A DNA stretch of 64,000 nucleotides from Mucilaginibacter empetricola (GTDB lineage Bacteria > Bacteroidota > Bacteroidia > Sphingobacteriales > Sphingobacteriaceae), in contig NZ_JANUBZ010000003.1 in NCBI RefSeq assembly GCF_024808665.1, positions 372,001-436,000 of the forward strand, given 5' to 3'. This document shows, one piece after another, positions 52,797-61,445 of the stretch. A program made the position numbers and the translations under genes. Each line of letters starts with the position of its first letter. The stretch's first letter is position 1. Below the pieces are notes generated by a model, which was given only the letters and a program-made list of their open reading frames with translations, ran no database searches and was not told the DNA's origin.

Positions 52797-52905
52797 TTGT
52801 ATCATAACCGTACGCTTCCTGTTACGTAAGCGAACAGTAATTGCCTGTTGTTTTATTTATAAGTATCTGATATTTAAGTAGTTGATATTTTGGTATGTTA
52901 TTGAT
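52797..52905 (+). promoter_or_regulatory. Site D: 42-bp putative enhancer plus sigma-54-like promoter for ATPase 2
   Basis: Bases 52797-52838 start TTGTATCATAACCGTACGC and include TGTTACG and AAGCGAACAG; the arms CGTACGCTT and AAGCGAAC form an imperfect inverted repeat. TTTTGGTATG (TGG at 52891) follows after 52 bp. The leader to the start codon at 53009 is longer (118 bp) than at the other three sites. Confidence 0.77.
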
Positions 52906-53008
52906 GCTTTTGTGGGCAAATGAATAAGTACAAAACGGAGATTAAAATACTTATTTAATAAATTAGCAACTTAGTAGTTTAATAAATTAATAATTCAAAC
53001 ACACACAC

Positions 53009-53686
53009 ATGTTATCATTACAGCATATTTCAAAATACTACCAGGTTGGCGGCAATAAAAATTTTGTATTAAACGATGTTAGCCTCGAAATTGATGAAGG
53101 CGAATTCATCTCTATCATGGGTCCCTCAGGTTCGGGCAAATCAACGCTGTTAAACGTTATCGGCATGCTTGATGAACCATCAGAAGGCTATCATTATTTT
53201 GTTGGCAATTCGGTACATCAGCTTAAAGAAAAACAGCGCTCGGCATTATATAAACAATATATCGGGTTCGTTTTTCAGGCTTATCATTTAATTGATGAGC
53301 TTACCGTGTATGAAAACATAGAAACCCCTTTAATATACCAGGACTATAAAAGCGGTGAGCGCAAAGCAATGGTTGCTGATATGCTTGATCGTTTTCAGAT
53401 TGTAGGTAAAAAAGACCTTTTCCCTGCTCAACTCTCGGGCGGACAACAGCAGCTTGTAGGTATAGCGAGGGCTTTAATAGCCAAACCAAAATTGTTACTG
53501 GCAGATGAGCCCACCGGAAACCTTAACTCCAAACAAGGAGAGGAAATTATGGAGCTTTTCCGCAAATTGAACAAGGAAGATGGCGTAACCATTATACAGG
53601 TAACACATTCCGAAAAAAATGCCGAATACGGATCGAGGGTGATTAACCTGTTGGATGGTAAGATTGAATCCTCAAGAAAATTCTGA
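53009..53686 (+). CDS. ABC transporter ATP-binding protein 2, with variant D-loop and signature flank
   Basis: A 225-residue ATPase of the same family as the one at 23294. Walker A GPSGSGKST, Walker B LLLADEP, Q-loop VFQAYHLIDELT and H-loop VTHS are intact. Two positions differ from ATPase 1: the signature is LSGGQQQLVG (Leu replacing Arg) and the D-loop is GNLNS (Asn replacing Asp). It could pair with ATPase 1 as a heterodimer or serve a subset of permeases. TolC follows 26 bp downstream. Confidence 0.93.
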   Translation: MLSLQHISKYYQVGGNKNFVLNDVSLEIDEGEFISIMGPSGSGKSTLLNVIGMLDEPSEGYHYFVGNSVHQLKEKQRSALYKQYIGFVFQAYHLIDELTVYENIETPLIYQDYKSGERKAMVADMLDRFQIVGKKDLFPAQLSGGQQQLVGIARALIAKPKLLLADEPTGNLNSKQGEEIMELFRKLNKEDGVTIIQVTHSEKNAEYGSRVINLLDGKIESSRKF

Positions 53687-53712
53687 ACTATAAAATAATT
53701 GTAAACATTAAA

Positions 53713-55143
53713 ATGCGACTTAATAAATACTTTTTAACGATTCTCTTCATATCCTGCAGCATAATAGTGCATGCGCAGCAAGACAGTACACTTTCATTGC
53801 AACAGTGCCTGGACATCGCTATAAAAAATAATTTAAATGTTAAGCAAAGCGGCTTAACAATGGAGCAGGACCGGATTGCCTTTAACCAGTCAAAAGAGAA
53901 CTTACTGCCATCTATTACCGGCGCTGCCAGCCGTGAACTTAGCCAGGGCCGTGGTATTAACCCGGTGACCAATACCTATGTAAATCAGTCCTTAACTTCT
54001 GATAACTATTCTTTAAACGGAAGTCTTGTTTTATTTAATGGCTTAGCGCTTCAAAACTCCATAAAACAAACCAAGCTGGCTTATCAGGCAGGTAAAATGG
54101 ATTTTCAGGCGGCAAAAGATTTGGTAACAGTAAGTATTATTACCAATTATTTAGCTGTGTTAAATTCCGAAGAAATACTATCCCAAACAAAAAGTCAGAT
54201 GGCAGTTTCACAACAAAATGTTGACAGATCGGCCATACTTGAACAAAGCGGAGCGAATAAAATAGCGTCAGATTTTACAGATTTTAAAGGCGCGCTGGCT
54301 GGTAGCCAGGTTGCGGTAGTTAATGCGCAAAATAATTTGAATTTAGCCAGGTTAAGCTTGTATCAGCTGATGAATATTCCTTACAACAAGAGTGCAGAAT
54401 TGCAACCTTTAAATGCCCAGGATCTGGTTGGCGACTATGGTGTTAATCCGGATGAGGTTTATGGTACTGCATTACAGCAACTGGCAGTTGTAAAAGCGGC
54501 GACTTTAAGACGTGAAAGTGCAGAGAAGGGTGTAAGTGTTGCTAAAGGACAATTATTACCAACTCTGGCCCTTAATGGTGGTATATCAACCAATTATTCA
54601 AGCGCGGGTCAAAAATCGGTATTTATTGATTCTACAGTTGTACCTACCGGTGGATTTATAAATACGCCCACAGGAAAACAATCTGTTTTTGCTGATCAGG
54701 CAAATTATTCAGATCAAAATATTAAGTATTGGGATCAGTTTAAAAACAATTATGGAACAGCACTAACATTAGGGCTTAATATCCCAATATTTACAAATCA
54801 TATCAAGAAGAATGCTGTAGCACTGGCTAAAATTAATCTGGAGAATGAACAATTAATTGAAGCCAATACCAAAATTCAATTGAAGCAAAACGTTGAGCAG
54901 GCTTATTATAATATGCTATCGGCTTATAATACTTTTAAGGCAACCAATGAGCAGGTAAATGCCTATACAGAAAGTTACCGGATCTCAAAGATTCGTTTGG
55001 ATGCGGGGGTAATTACCTCAGTCGATTTTATAATAGCTCAAAATAACCTTGACGCGGCAAAATTAAATTTAATAAGTGCCCGTTATGATTATTTCATTTA
55101 CAGCAAAATACTTGATTATTATCAGGGAAAATTATCTTTATAG
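53713..55143 (+). CDS. TolC-family outer-membrane channel
   Basis: A 476-residue protein with signal peptide (cleaved near SIIVHAQQ) and the duplicated TolC layout of long alpha-helical hairpins and beta strands. LSLQQCLDIAIKNNLNVKQ starts the first repeat, and LGLNIPIFTNHIKKNAVALAKINLE with the helix after it belongs to the second. It is the only outer-membrane channel of this type in the window and should complete the export path with the adaptor at 21911. It is in one unit with ATPase 2. Confidence 0.94.
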   Translation: MRLNKYFLTILFISCSIIVHAQQDSTLSLQQCLDIAIKNNLNVKQSGLTMEQDRIAFNQSKENLLPSITGAASRELSQGRGINPVTNTYVNQSLTSDNYSLNGSLVLFNGLALQNSIKQTKLAYQAGKMDFQAAKDLVTVSIITNYLAVLNSEEILSQTKSQMAVSQQNVDRSAILEQSGANKIASDFTDFKGALAGSQVAVVNAQNNLNLARLSLYQLMNIPYNKSAELQPLNAQDLVGDYGVNPDEVYGTALQQLAVVKAATLRRESAEKGVSVAKGQLLPTLALNGGISTNYSSAGQKSVFIDSTVVPTGGFINTPTGKQSVFADQANYSDQNIKYWDQFKNNYGTALTLGLNIPIFTNHIKKNAVALAKINLENEQLIEANTKIQLKQNVEQAYYNMLSAYNTFKATNEQVNAYTESYRISKIRLDAGVITSVDFIIAQNNLDAAKLNLISARYDYFIYSKILDYYQGKLSL

Positions 55144-55236
55144 AATATATTGCCAATTTCTATTATCTTTAAATGTTTTTGGATGAACAAAATAGACTAA
55201 GCGATTGCCCAAAGACGAGCATTTATTAATTGAAAT

Positions 55237-55830
55237 ATGAAGAAATTTTTACTTGCCTTAATATTCTTTGCTGGCTCCCTTGGCATTGCAAGCGCTCAAA
55301 TATTACCATCATTTCAGTTTGGTATTAAAGGTGGTGTGAATGATGCCGGATTAAATATTGATAATCCTACTTTTAACAATAGTACCAGGATTGGATACCT
55401 TGGCGGTTTTTGGGCAAGGATAGGCGCGTTGGGATTTAATTTTCAGCCTGAGCTTTATGCAACATCCAAAAATGTGCAAATTTCTGACGGTAATGGCGAA
55501 ACAAGGGCGCAATTTACCAGTATTGATGTTCCTCTTTTATTTGGAGGCAAGGTAGGTGCTTTCGGCATAGGCGCCCGTTTTTATACCGGCCCATTGGTGT
55601 CATTAGCTATAAATAAAGATCAAAGTTTTAGCGGCGCGTTAAATAATGCAGTAACGCTTAACTACAAAAACCAAAACTTTGCCTGGCAATTTGGTACAGG
55701 GTTGGACATTAAAAACCTCTCTATCGATTTACGGTATGAAGCCGGCATTACTAAGCAAACTTATGGTAACTCGCAAACAAGAGTGAGTTTATTTAGCTTG
55801 AGCCTGGCGGTTCCTTTAATTAAAATATAA
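55237..55830 (+). CDS. PorT-like outer-membrane beta-barrel protein
   Basis: A 197-residue protein with signal peptide (cleaved after GIASAQ). FQFGIKGGVNDAGLNID is the typical opening of the outer-membrane beta-barrel (PorT/OmpW-like) family, followed by about eight amphipathic strands and a C-terminal strand LFSLSLAVPLIKI. Role unknown. It lies 93 bp after the TolC gene and before a terminator, so it is probably the last gene of the site D unit. Confidence 0.85.
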   Translation: MKKFLLALIFFAGSLGIASAQILPSFQFGIKGGVNDAGLNIDNPTFNNSTRIGYLGGFWARIGALGFNFQPELYATSKNVQISDGNGETRAQFTSIDVPLLFGGKVGAFGIGARFYTGPLVSLAINKDQSFSGALNNAVTLNYKNQNFAWQFGTGLDIKNLSIDLRYEAGITKQTYGNSQTRVSLFSLSLAVPLIKI

Positions 55831-55870
55831 ACTATACAAGATACATCACCCTAAACACACAATTAAAATA

Positions 55871-55906
55871 GGCCGTCCTTTATAAACAAGGCCGGTTTTT
55901 TTATTT
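55871..55906 (+). terminator. Terminator after the PorT-like gene
   Basis: GGCCGTCCTT pairs with AAGGCCGGTT (one mismatch, two G-T pairs) over a 6-nt loop, followed by seven T. It closes the export cluster. Confidence 0.82.
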
Positions 55907-55920
55907 GAAAACTTCCCGTC

Positions 55921-55934
55921 GTGTAAATTTACAC
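55921..55934. promoter_or_regulatory. Perfect 14-bp palindrome upstream of the GH9 gene
   Basis: GTGTAAATTTACAC is a perfect palindrome 130 bp before the GH9 start. Its size and symmetry are typical of an operator for a dimeric repressor or activator; no such regulator is encoded next to it. Confidence 0.45.
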
Positions 55935-56063
55935 CGGCCATTATGATGTTGGTTTTGTATTATATTTTAAATTGATAATGTAAATATAGTATTATACTTA
56001 TTGTAGAACATACACATATCTTTATAAACCAATTGAATGGACTTGGGATTATAATTATTGTGA

Positions 56064-57869
56064 ATGAATAGTAAATATTTTCTTAATTATAAAAGCACAT
56101 GCGTCCTGCTAGTGCTGCTTATTCAGACTGTTTTTGCAAATAGTTGCGTTGCTTTTCAAGCACCAGGCAAAGAGGGAGATAGTATCAGGATTAACCAGGT
56201 AGGTTTTTATCCAAATGCGCCCAAAAAAGCAATTATTCTAAATACAAAAGATACGATCTTTTATATTGAAACCATACAAAAGAAACAGGTATTTAAAGGG
56301 GTTTTAAATGTTTCAACCAAGCCCAGCTTTGCGGGTGTGCTGACTTCAATTGCCGATTTTACGAATTTTCACACGCCCGGGAAATATATTTTACATGTAG
56401 CAGATGCCGGTTATTCCCACCCGTTTGAAATAAAAAAAGCTGTGCATAAAGATGTTGCCGATGCTGCTATCAAAGCATATTATTTTATGAGGGCTTCTAT
56501 CCCATTGAAAGAAAAATATGCAGGTAAATGGAGCAGGGCAGAAGGTCACCCGGATATAGCTGTATTAGTTCATTCGTCTGCTGCTACAGATAAAAGACCT
56601 GCGGGGACAATTATATCCGCGCAACGGGGCTGGTACGATGCCGGAGACTATAATAAATATATAGTAAATAGCGGAATAAGTACAAGTACCCTGCTTTCAT
56701 TATATGAAGATTTTCCGATTTATATGAAAACGGTTAAACTGAACATCCCCGAAAGCGGAAACGGTGTCCCGGATGTATTAAATGAGGCTTTATGGAATCT
56801 CCGCTGGATGCTTACTATGCAGGATCCCAATGATGGTGGCGTTTATAACAAGCTTACCAATGCAGCCTTCGATAAGTTTGAAATGCCCGATCAATCTACA
56901 TCACCACGCTACGTTGTTGAAAAAGGAACTGCCGCTACACTTGACTTTGCGGCCGTTATGGCGCAGGCCAGCCGGATATTTAGCAACTATCCAAAAGAAC
57001 TACCTGGTCTGGCTGACTCATGTCTAAAACAAGCAAAAACGGCCTGGGCTTGGGCTGTAACCCATCCTGACAGCGTTTACAATCAGGATGCTATGAATAA
57101 GAAATATAGTCCGCTAATTACCACAGGTGGCTACGGCGATTGGAATTTTAAGGATGAATTTATATGGGCCGCATCTGAATTATTGGTCACAACGCATGAT
57201 ACTATCTATTTAAAAAATATCAATCTTATTCCAGATAAAAGCATGCCGGTACCAACCTGGAACCAGGTTAAATTGTTGGGATATTATACGCTGATAAAAA
57301 ATAGTAATACATTAGGCGTAAGTGCACCAAAAGAACTACCTGAAATAGAAAGGCGAATGTTAGCTTTTGCTGACGACCTGATAAATGGCGCAGGCGAAAC
57401 AGCTTATCAAACTGTGATGGACAAGTCAAGGCGTAGTTTTGGGTGGGGGAGTAATTCAGCGGCTGCTAACCAAGGCGTTGCATTGATACAAGCCTGGAAG
57501 CTTTCTAACAACCCTGAATATTTAACTTATGCATTAAGTAATCTCGACTATATTTTGGGTAGAAACGGAACTGGTTATTCATTTGTTACCGGATATGGTA
57601 GTAAAACGCCCATGCATCCTCACCATCGACCCTCTGCAAGTGATGGCGTAATTGATCCAATACCCGGTATGCTCGTAGGCGGCCCCAATCCCGGAATGCA
57701 GGATGGTATCAAGGTGCCTTCAATAGTGCCTGACGAAGCTTATATAGACGACGAACGTGCTTATGCCGCCAATGAGATTGCTATTAACTGGAACGCCCCC
57801 CTGGCTTATCTGGCAAATGCACTGGAAGCATTGCAGAACGAATTGAATATACCAGCGAAAAAGAAGTAA
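56064..57869 (+). CDS. GH9 endoglucanase with N-terminal Ig-like domain
   Basis: A 601-residue exported protein. After a signal peptide (about 1-33) comes a CelD_N immunoglobulin-like domain (about 38-130, beginning IRINQVGFYPNAPKKAI) and a GH9 (alpha/alpha)6 barrel. Catalytic landmarks are complete: DAGDYNK with Asp192/Asp195 (the base is Asp192 or Asp195), HPHHRPS (His518-Arg522) and the acid Glu571 in DDERAYAANEIAINW. It cleaves beta-1,4-glucans by inversion, or related beta-glucans. It heads a row of three glycosidase genes. Confidence 0.93.
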   Translation: MNSKYFLNYKSTCVLLVLLIQTVFANSCVAFQAPGKEGDSIRINQVGFYPNAPKKAIILNTKDTIFYIETIQKKQVFKGVLNVSTKPSFAGVLTSIADFTNFHTPGKYILHVADAGYSHPFEIKKAVHKDVADAAIKAYYFMRASIPLKEKYAGKWSRAEGHPDIAVLVHSSAATDKRPAGTIISAQRGWYDAGDYNKYIVNSGISTSTLLSLYEDFPIYMKTVKLNIPESGNGVPDVLNEALWNLRWMLTMQDPNDGGVYNKLTNAAFDKFEMPDQSTSPRYVVEKGTAATLDFAAVMAQASRIFSNYPKELPGLADSCLKQAKTAWAWAVTHPDSVYNQDAMNKKYSPLITTGGYGDWNFKDEFIWAASELLVTTHDTIYLKNINLIPDKSMPVPTWNQVKLLGYYTLIKNSNTLGVSAPKELPEIERRMLAFADDLINGAGETAYQTVMDKSRRSFGWGSNSAAANQGVALIQAWKLSNNPEYLTYALSNLDYILGRNGTGYSFVTGYGSKTPMHPHHRPSASDGVIDPIPGMLVGGPNPGMQDGIKVPSIVPDEAYIDDERAYAANEIAINWNAPLAYLANALEALQNELNIPAKKK

Positions 57870-57921
57870 TTTTATATACCTTATTTTGTAATCCGCATAC
57901 CTTAAATCAAACCCATAAATT

Positions 57922-60192
57922 ATGAGAAGGATTTTTATCATTATAAACATCTTTTTTTTGAATGCGCTTGCACTGTCGGCACAAACAAAAAAGCCCGAAA
58001 GTGATATCGACAAAAAAGTTGATGCCCTGATAGCCAAAATGACCTTAGAGGAAAAAGTTGGCCAGATGACAGAGGTTACATCAGATGTAGTATCAACCAC
58101 AACCAATGGCGTTCATGAAATTGACGCAGAGAAAATAAAAGAGGCTATTCTAAAATATCATGTAGGTTCTATCTTAAATGTTAGCGGTCATGCTTATGAT
58201 CGTAAGCATTGGTACGAAGTTATTTCAACCATTCAGGCGGAAGCTGCGAAGGATCGTTTGAAGATTCCTGTTATTTATGGTATTGATGCCATACACGGTG
58301 TTACTTACACAACCGGCAGTACTTTATTTCCGCAAGAAATTGCTATGGCCGCTACTTTCAATAAGGAAATAGCGCATAAAGCAGGCGAGATTACCGCTTA
58401 TGAAACCCGCGCAAGTTATATTCCCTGGAATTATTCGCCGGTTTTGGATTTAGGTAAGTCACCTTTGTGGCCACGCATTTATGAAACGTTTGGAGAAGAT
58501 CCATACCTGATAAAAACAATGGGCGCATCCATTATAACAGGTTACCAGGGTAACGATGTTGGCGATAAGTATCATGTTGCAGCCTGCATGAAACACTATT
58601 TGGGATACGGCGACCCCTTAAGTGGAAAAGACCGTACGCCAGCCTGGATACCTGACCGTTATATGCGCGAATACTTTTTACCACCATTTGCCGAAGCTGT
58701 AAAAGCAGGGGCGAGAACATTGATGATTAACTCGGGTGAAATTAATGGGGTACCGATCCACGCAAGCAAATATATGCTAACAGATGTGTTACGCGGCGAG
58801 TTGCATTTTGATGGCATCGCCGTGTCAGATTGGAGGGATATTGAGTACCTGCATGATCGTCATCATATCGCTGCAACGCAAAAGGAGGCAGTAATGATAG
58901 CCGTAAATGCTGGTGTTGACATGAGTATGGTACCATACGAATACAGCTTTTATAATTATCTGGTTGAACTGGTTAATGAAGGTAAAGTGCCAATGAGCCG
59001 TATTAATGAGGCTGTGCACCGTATATTGAAAGTTAAATACCAGTTAGGTTTATTTGACAGGCCGGTAGGAAACCCGGATGACTATCCGAAGTTTGGCTCA
59101 GATGAATTCAGCCAGGTGAGCTTAAATGCAGCTACAGAAGCTATCACACTGCTAAAGAATAACAACTATATTCTGCCATTAAAAAAAGACATTAAAGTGT
59201 TTGTAACGGGCCCAACGGCAAATACTATGCGTTCGCTTGATGGTGGTTGGAGCTATACCTGGCAAGGAGAACAATCAGATTTGTTTGCTGCTGGAAAAAA
59301 TACCATACTAAAAGCTATTCAGCAAAAAATAGGAAAGGACAACGTAAGTTATGAGCCTGGTGCATCGTTTGATAGTTTAAAAAATGTAGATGACGCTATA
59401 AAAGCGGCAAAAAATTCGGATGTAATTGTATTATGTCTTGGCGAATTGTCATATACAGAAAATGTAGGTAATATTGATGATTTGAACTTACCTGCCGCGC
59501 AAACGCAACTGGCATTGGAATTGGCTAAAACCGGTAAACCGGTTATTTTGGTATTGGCCGAAGGGCGCCCCCGCATTGTTACAGCGGCAGAAAGTAAATC
59601 GGCTGCAACCGTAATGACTTATTTTTCTGGAAATGAGGGCGGAGATGCTTTGGCAAATATTCTTTTTGGCGATGCTAACCCATCAGGACGTTTACCTGTT
59701 ACTTATCCCCGCTATGCCAACGCATTGGTAAATTACTACCGCAAAAACCTGGAAAATGGTAATTCTGATGATCAGCATGGCTATAACCCTCTATATGAAT
59801 TTGGCTATGGATTAAGCTATACCACTTTTAGCTATAATAATCTCCATATCAGCAAACCTGATTTAAAAGACGGCGAAACCCTCACCATCACTGTTGATGT
59901 GAAAAATACCGGGCAGCGCGAAGGAAAAGAGTCTGTTTTACTTTATATTAGTGAATTATATGCCAGTATAGCGCCGGACACCAAACGTTTAAGAGGTTTT
60001 GATAAGATAGATTTACAGGCCGGAGAAACAAAGACAGTAACCTTTAAAATTACGCCAAAGGACATTGCTTTTGTTAATGATGTAAGCAAAACAGTTACAG
60101 AAGCGGGCGAATTTAAAATACAGCTTGGCGATCAAACGCAAAGTTTCAACTACATATCAAACACGGTTCCATCACGAACTGGAAAATTATAG
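57922..60192 (+). CDS. GH3 beta-glucosidase
   Basis: The 756-residue product has a signal peptide (cleaved after LSAQ), the GH3 TIM barrel, the alpha/beta sandwich and a C-terminal fibronectin III-like domain (KESVLLYISELYASIAPDTK region). The nucleophile is Asp303 in GIAVSDWRDIEYLH; CMKHYLGYG is the conserved substrate-binding stretch. It would release glucose from oligosaccharides made by the GH9 enzyme, 52 bp upstream. The organisation resembles BglX-type periplasmic enzymes. Confidence 0.94.
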   Translation: MRRIFIIINIFFLNALALSAQTKKPESDIDKKVDALIAKMTLEEKVGQMTEVTSDVVSTTTNGVHEIDAEKIKEAILKYHVGSILNVSGHAYDRKHWYEVISTIQAEAAKDRLKIPVIYGIDAIHGVTYTTGSTLFPQEIAMAATFNKEIAHKAGEITAYETRASYIPWNYSPVLDLGKSPLWPRIYETFGEDPYLIKTMGASIITGYQGNDVGDKYHVAACMKHYLGYGDPLSGKDRTPAWIPDRYMREYFLPPFAEAVKAGARTLMINSGEINGVPIHASKYMLTDVLRGELHFDGIAVSDWRDIEYLHDRHHIAATQKEAVMIAVNAGVDMSMVPYEYSFYNYLVELVNEGKVPMSRINEAVHRILKVKYQLGLFDRPVGNPDDYPKFGSDEFSQVSLNAATEAITLLKNNNYILPLKKDIKVFVTGPTANTMRSLDGGWSYTWQGEQSDLFAAGKNTILKAIQQKIGKDNVSYEPGASFDSLKNVDDAIKAAKNSDVIVLCLGELSYTENVGNIDDLNLPAAQTQLALELAKTGKPVILVLAEGRPRIVTAAESKSAATVMTYFSGNEGGDALANILFGDANPSGRLPVTYPRYANALVNYYRKNLENGNSDDQHGYNPLYEFGYGLSYTTFSYNNLHISKPDLKDGETLTITVDVKNTGQREGKESVLLYISELYASIAPDTKRLRGFDKIDLQAGETKTVTFKITPKDIAFVNDVSKTVTEAGEFKIQLGDQTQSFNYISNTVPSRTGKL

Positions 60193-60201
60193 TATATCCG
60201 T

Positions 60202-60251
60202 ATAAAATGTTTATTTAACATTTATTAATAAATGTTAAATAAACATTTTAT
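60202..60251 (+). terminator. Perfect 50-bp palindrome after the GH3 gene
   Basis: Two 25-base arms beginning ATAAAATGTTTATTTAACAT are exact reverse complements with no spacer. A T-rich tract follows (TATTTTTC). It begins 9 bp past the GH3 stop and precedes the GH53 gene by 70 bp. It can act as a terminator, though the stem is almost wholly A-T. Confidence 0.75.
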
Positions 60252-60321
60252 TTTTCAAGGCCGAGTTTTATATTTGCTGCGGCCCATGGGGCGTACCAAT
60301 TTATAAACTAAAATTCCGGTT

Positions 60322-61377
60322 ATGAAAAAAATGTTGTGGGTTTACTGTACAACATCCTTGCTATTGATACTGTCGTGCTCAAATAAAGGCAGCGCGCCAT
60401 CGCCACAACCTGTTACTACTACGTCCTCCTATACTGCTCCAGCGGTATCTGCATCATTTGCCAAAGGGGCCGATGTTAGCTGGGTAACGCAAATGGAATC
60501 ATCAGGAGTAAAGTTTTACGATAAAAATGGCAATCAGCAAGATCTTTTTGCTTTGATGAAAAGCTTAGGCTTCAATTCAATCAGATTAAGGGCCTGGGTA
60601 AATCCCACTGACGGCTGGTGTAATACTGCCGATGTTGTTGCAAAAGCTATCAGGGCAAAAAAAGCCGGAATGAAAATAATGATAGATTTCCATTACAGTG
60701 ATGTTTGGGCCGATCCGGGGCATCAAACCAAACCTGCGGCGTGGGTATCGCTTGATTTTAACACACTTTTAGCTACTTTGAGTACCTATACCGTAAGCGT
60801 GATGAATGCGCTTAATAGCAATGGCATAACACCAGATTGGGTGCAAATAGGTAATGAAACTAATGATGGCATGTTATGGGAGGATGGCCGTGCTTCAACC
60901 AATATGGCTAATTTTGCTGCATTGATAAAAAGCGGATATACGGCGGTAAAATCCGTTAGCCCTTCAACAAAAGTAATTGTGCATGTTTCTAACGGTTTTG
61001 ATAATAGCCTGTTTGAATGGATGTTTGATGGCTTAAAAGCTAACGGTGCACAGTGGGATATTATAGGTATGTCACTTTACCCGACGACAGCCAACTGGCA
61101 AACTTTGAATACGCAATGCTTAGCGAATATTAATGACATGGTATCGCGCTATTCAACGCCTTGTATGATAGTTGAAGTAGGAATGGATGTAGCTGCTCCA
61201 TCAACCACCAGGGATTTCCTGACCGATATTATTACCAAGGTAAATGGCGTAAGTAACGGAAATGGTTTGGGTGTTTTTTATTGGGAGCCAGAGGCCTACA
61301 ATTGGCAAAGCTATGGCTTAGGTGCTTTTGATAATACCGGCAAGCCGACCGAGGCTTTGGATGCTTTTGGAAATTAG
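60322..61377 (+). CDS. GH53 arabinogalactan endo-beta-1,4-galactanase, lipoprotein
   Basis: A 351-residue protein with lipobox LILSC (Cys19) and a GH53 clan-A TIM barrel. FAKGADVSWVTQMESSG opens the domain; LRAWVNPTDGW and IDFHYSDVWADPGHQ are family signatures. The acid/base is Glu179 (GNETNDGMLW) and the nucleophile Glu285 (VEVGMD). It hydrolyses beta-1,4-galactan side chains of pectin. It is likely surface- or periplasm-anchored. Its own transcript is probable, since the palindrome at 60202 separates it from the GH3 gene. Confidence 0.94.
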   Translation: MKKMLWVYCTTSLLLILSCSNKGSAPSPQPVTTTSSYTAPAVSASFAKGADVSWVTQMESSGVKFYDKNGNQQDLFALMKSLGFNSIRLRAWVNPTDGWCNTADVVAKAIRAKKAGMKIMIDFHYSDVWADPGHQTKPAAWVSLDFNTLLATLSTYTVSVMNALNSNGITPDWVQIGNETNDGMLWEDGRASTNMANFAALIKSGYTAVKSVSPSTKVIVHVSNGFDNSLFEWMFDGLKANGAQWDIIGMSLYPTTANWQTLNTQCLANINDMVSRYSTPCMIVEVGMDVAAPSTTRDFLTDIITKVNGVSNGNGLGVFYWEPEAYNWQSYGLGAFDNTGKPTEALDAFGN

Positions 61378-61384
61378 AAGCTAA

Positions 61385-61424
61385 ACAAAAAGGACACGGA
61401 TTTTTGCCCGCGTCCTTTTTGTTT
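61385..61424. terminator. Bidirectional terminator between GH53 and DUF3667 genes
   Basis: AAAAAGGAC and GTCCTTTTT form the outer stem with CG pairs inside across one mismatch. A-rich left and T-rich right flanks allow it to serve both convergent genes. Confidence 0.85.
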
Positions 61425-61445
61425 GTATATTTTAATGATAAACGT

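Larger units (their letters stand above)
52707..53008. other. Intergenic region before ATPase 2
   Basis: This 302-bp stretch has no gene. It contains the hairpin at 52714-52768, site D (52797-52905), and about 100 bp of AT-rich leader ending in a short CA repeat just before the start codon of ATPase 2. Confidence 0.7.

Noticed and set aside
52981..53008. CA dinucleotide run before ATPase 2 as a phase-variation tract
   Set aside because: Only about five CA units, outside the coding region and too short to expect slipped-strand switching.
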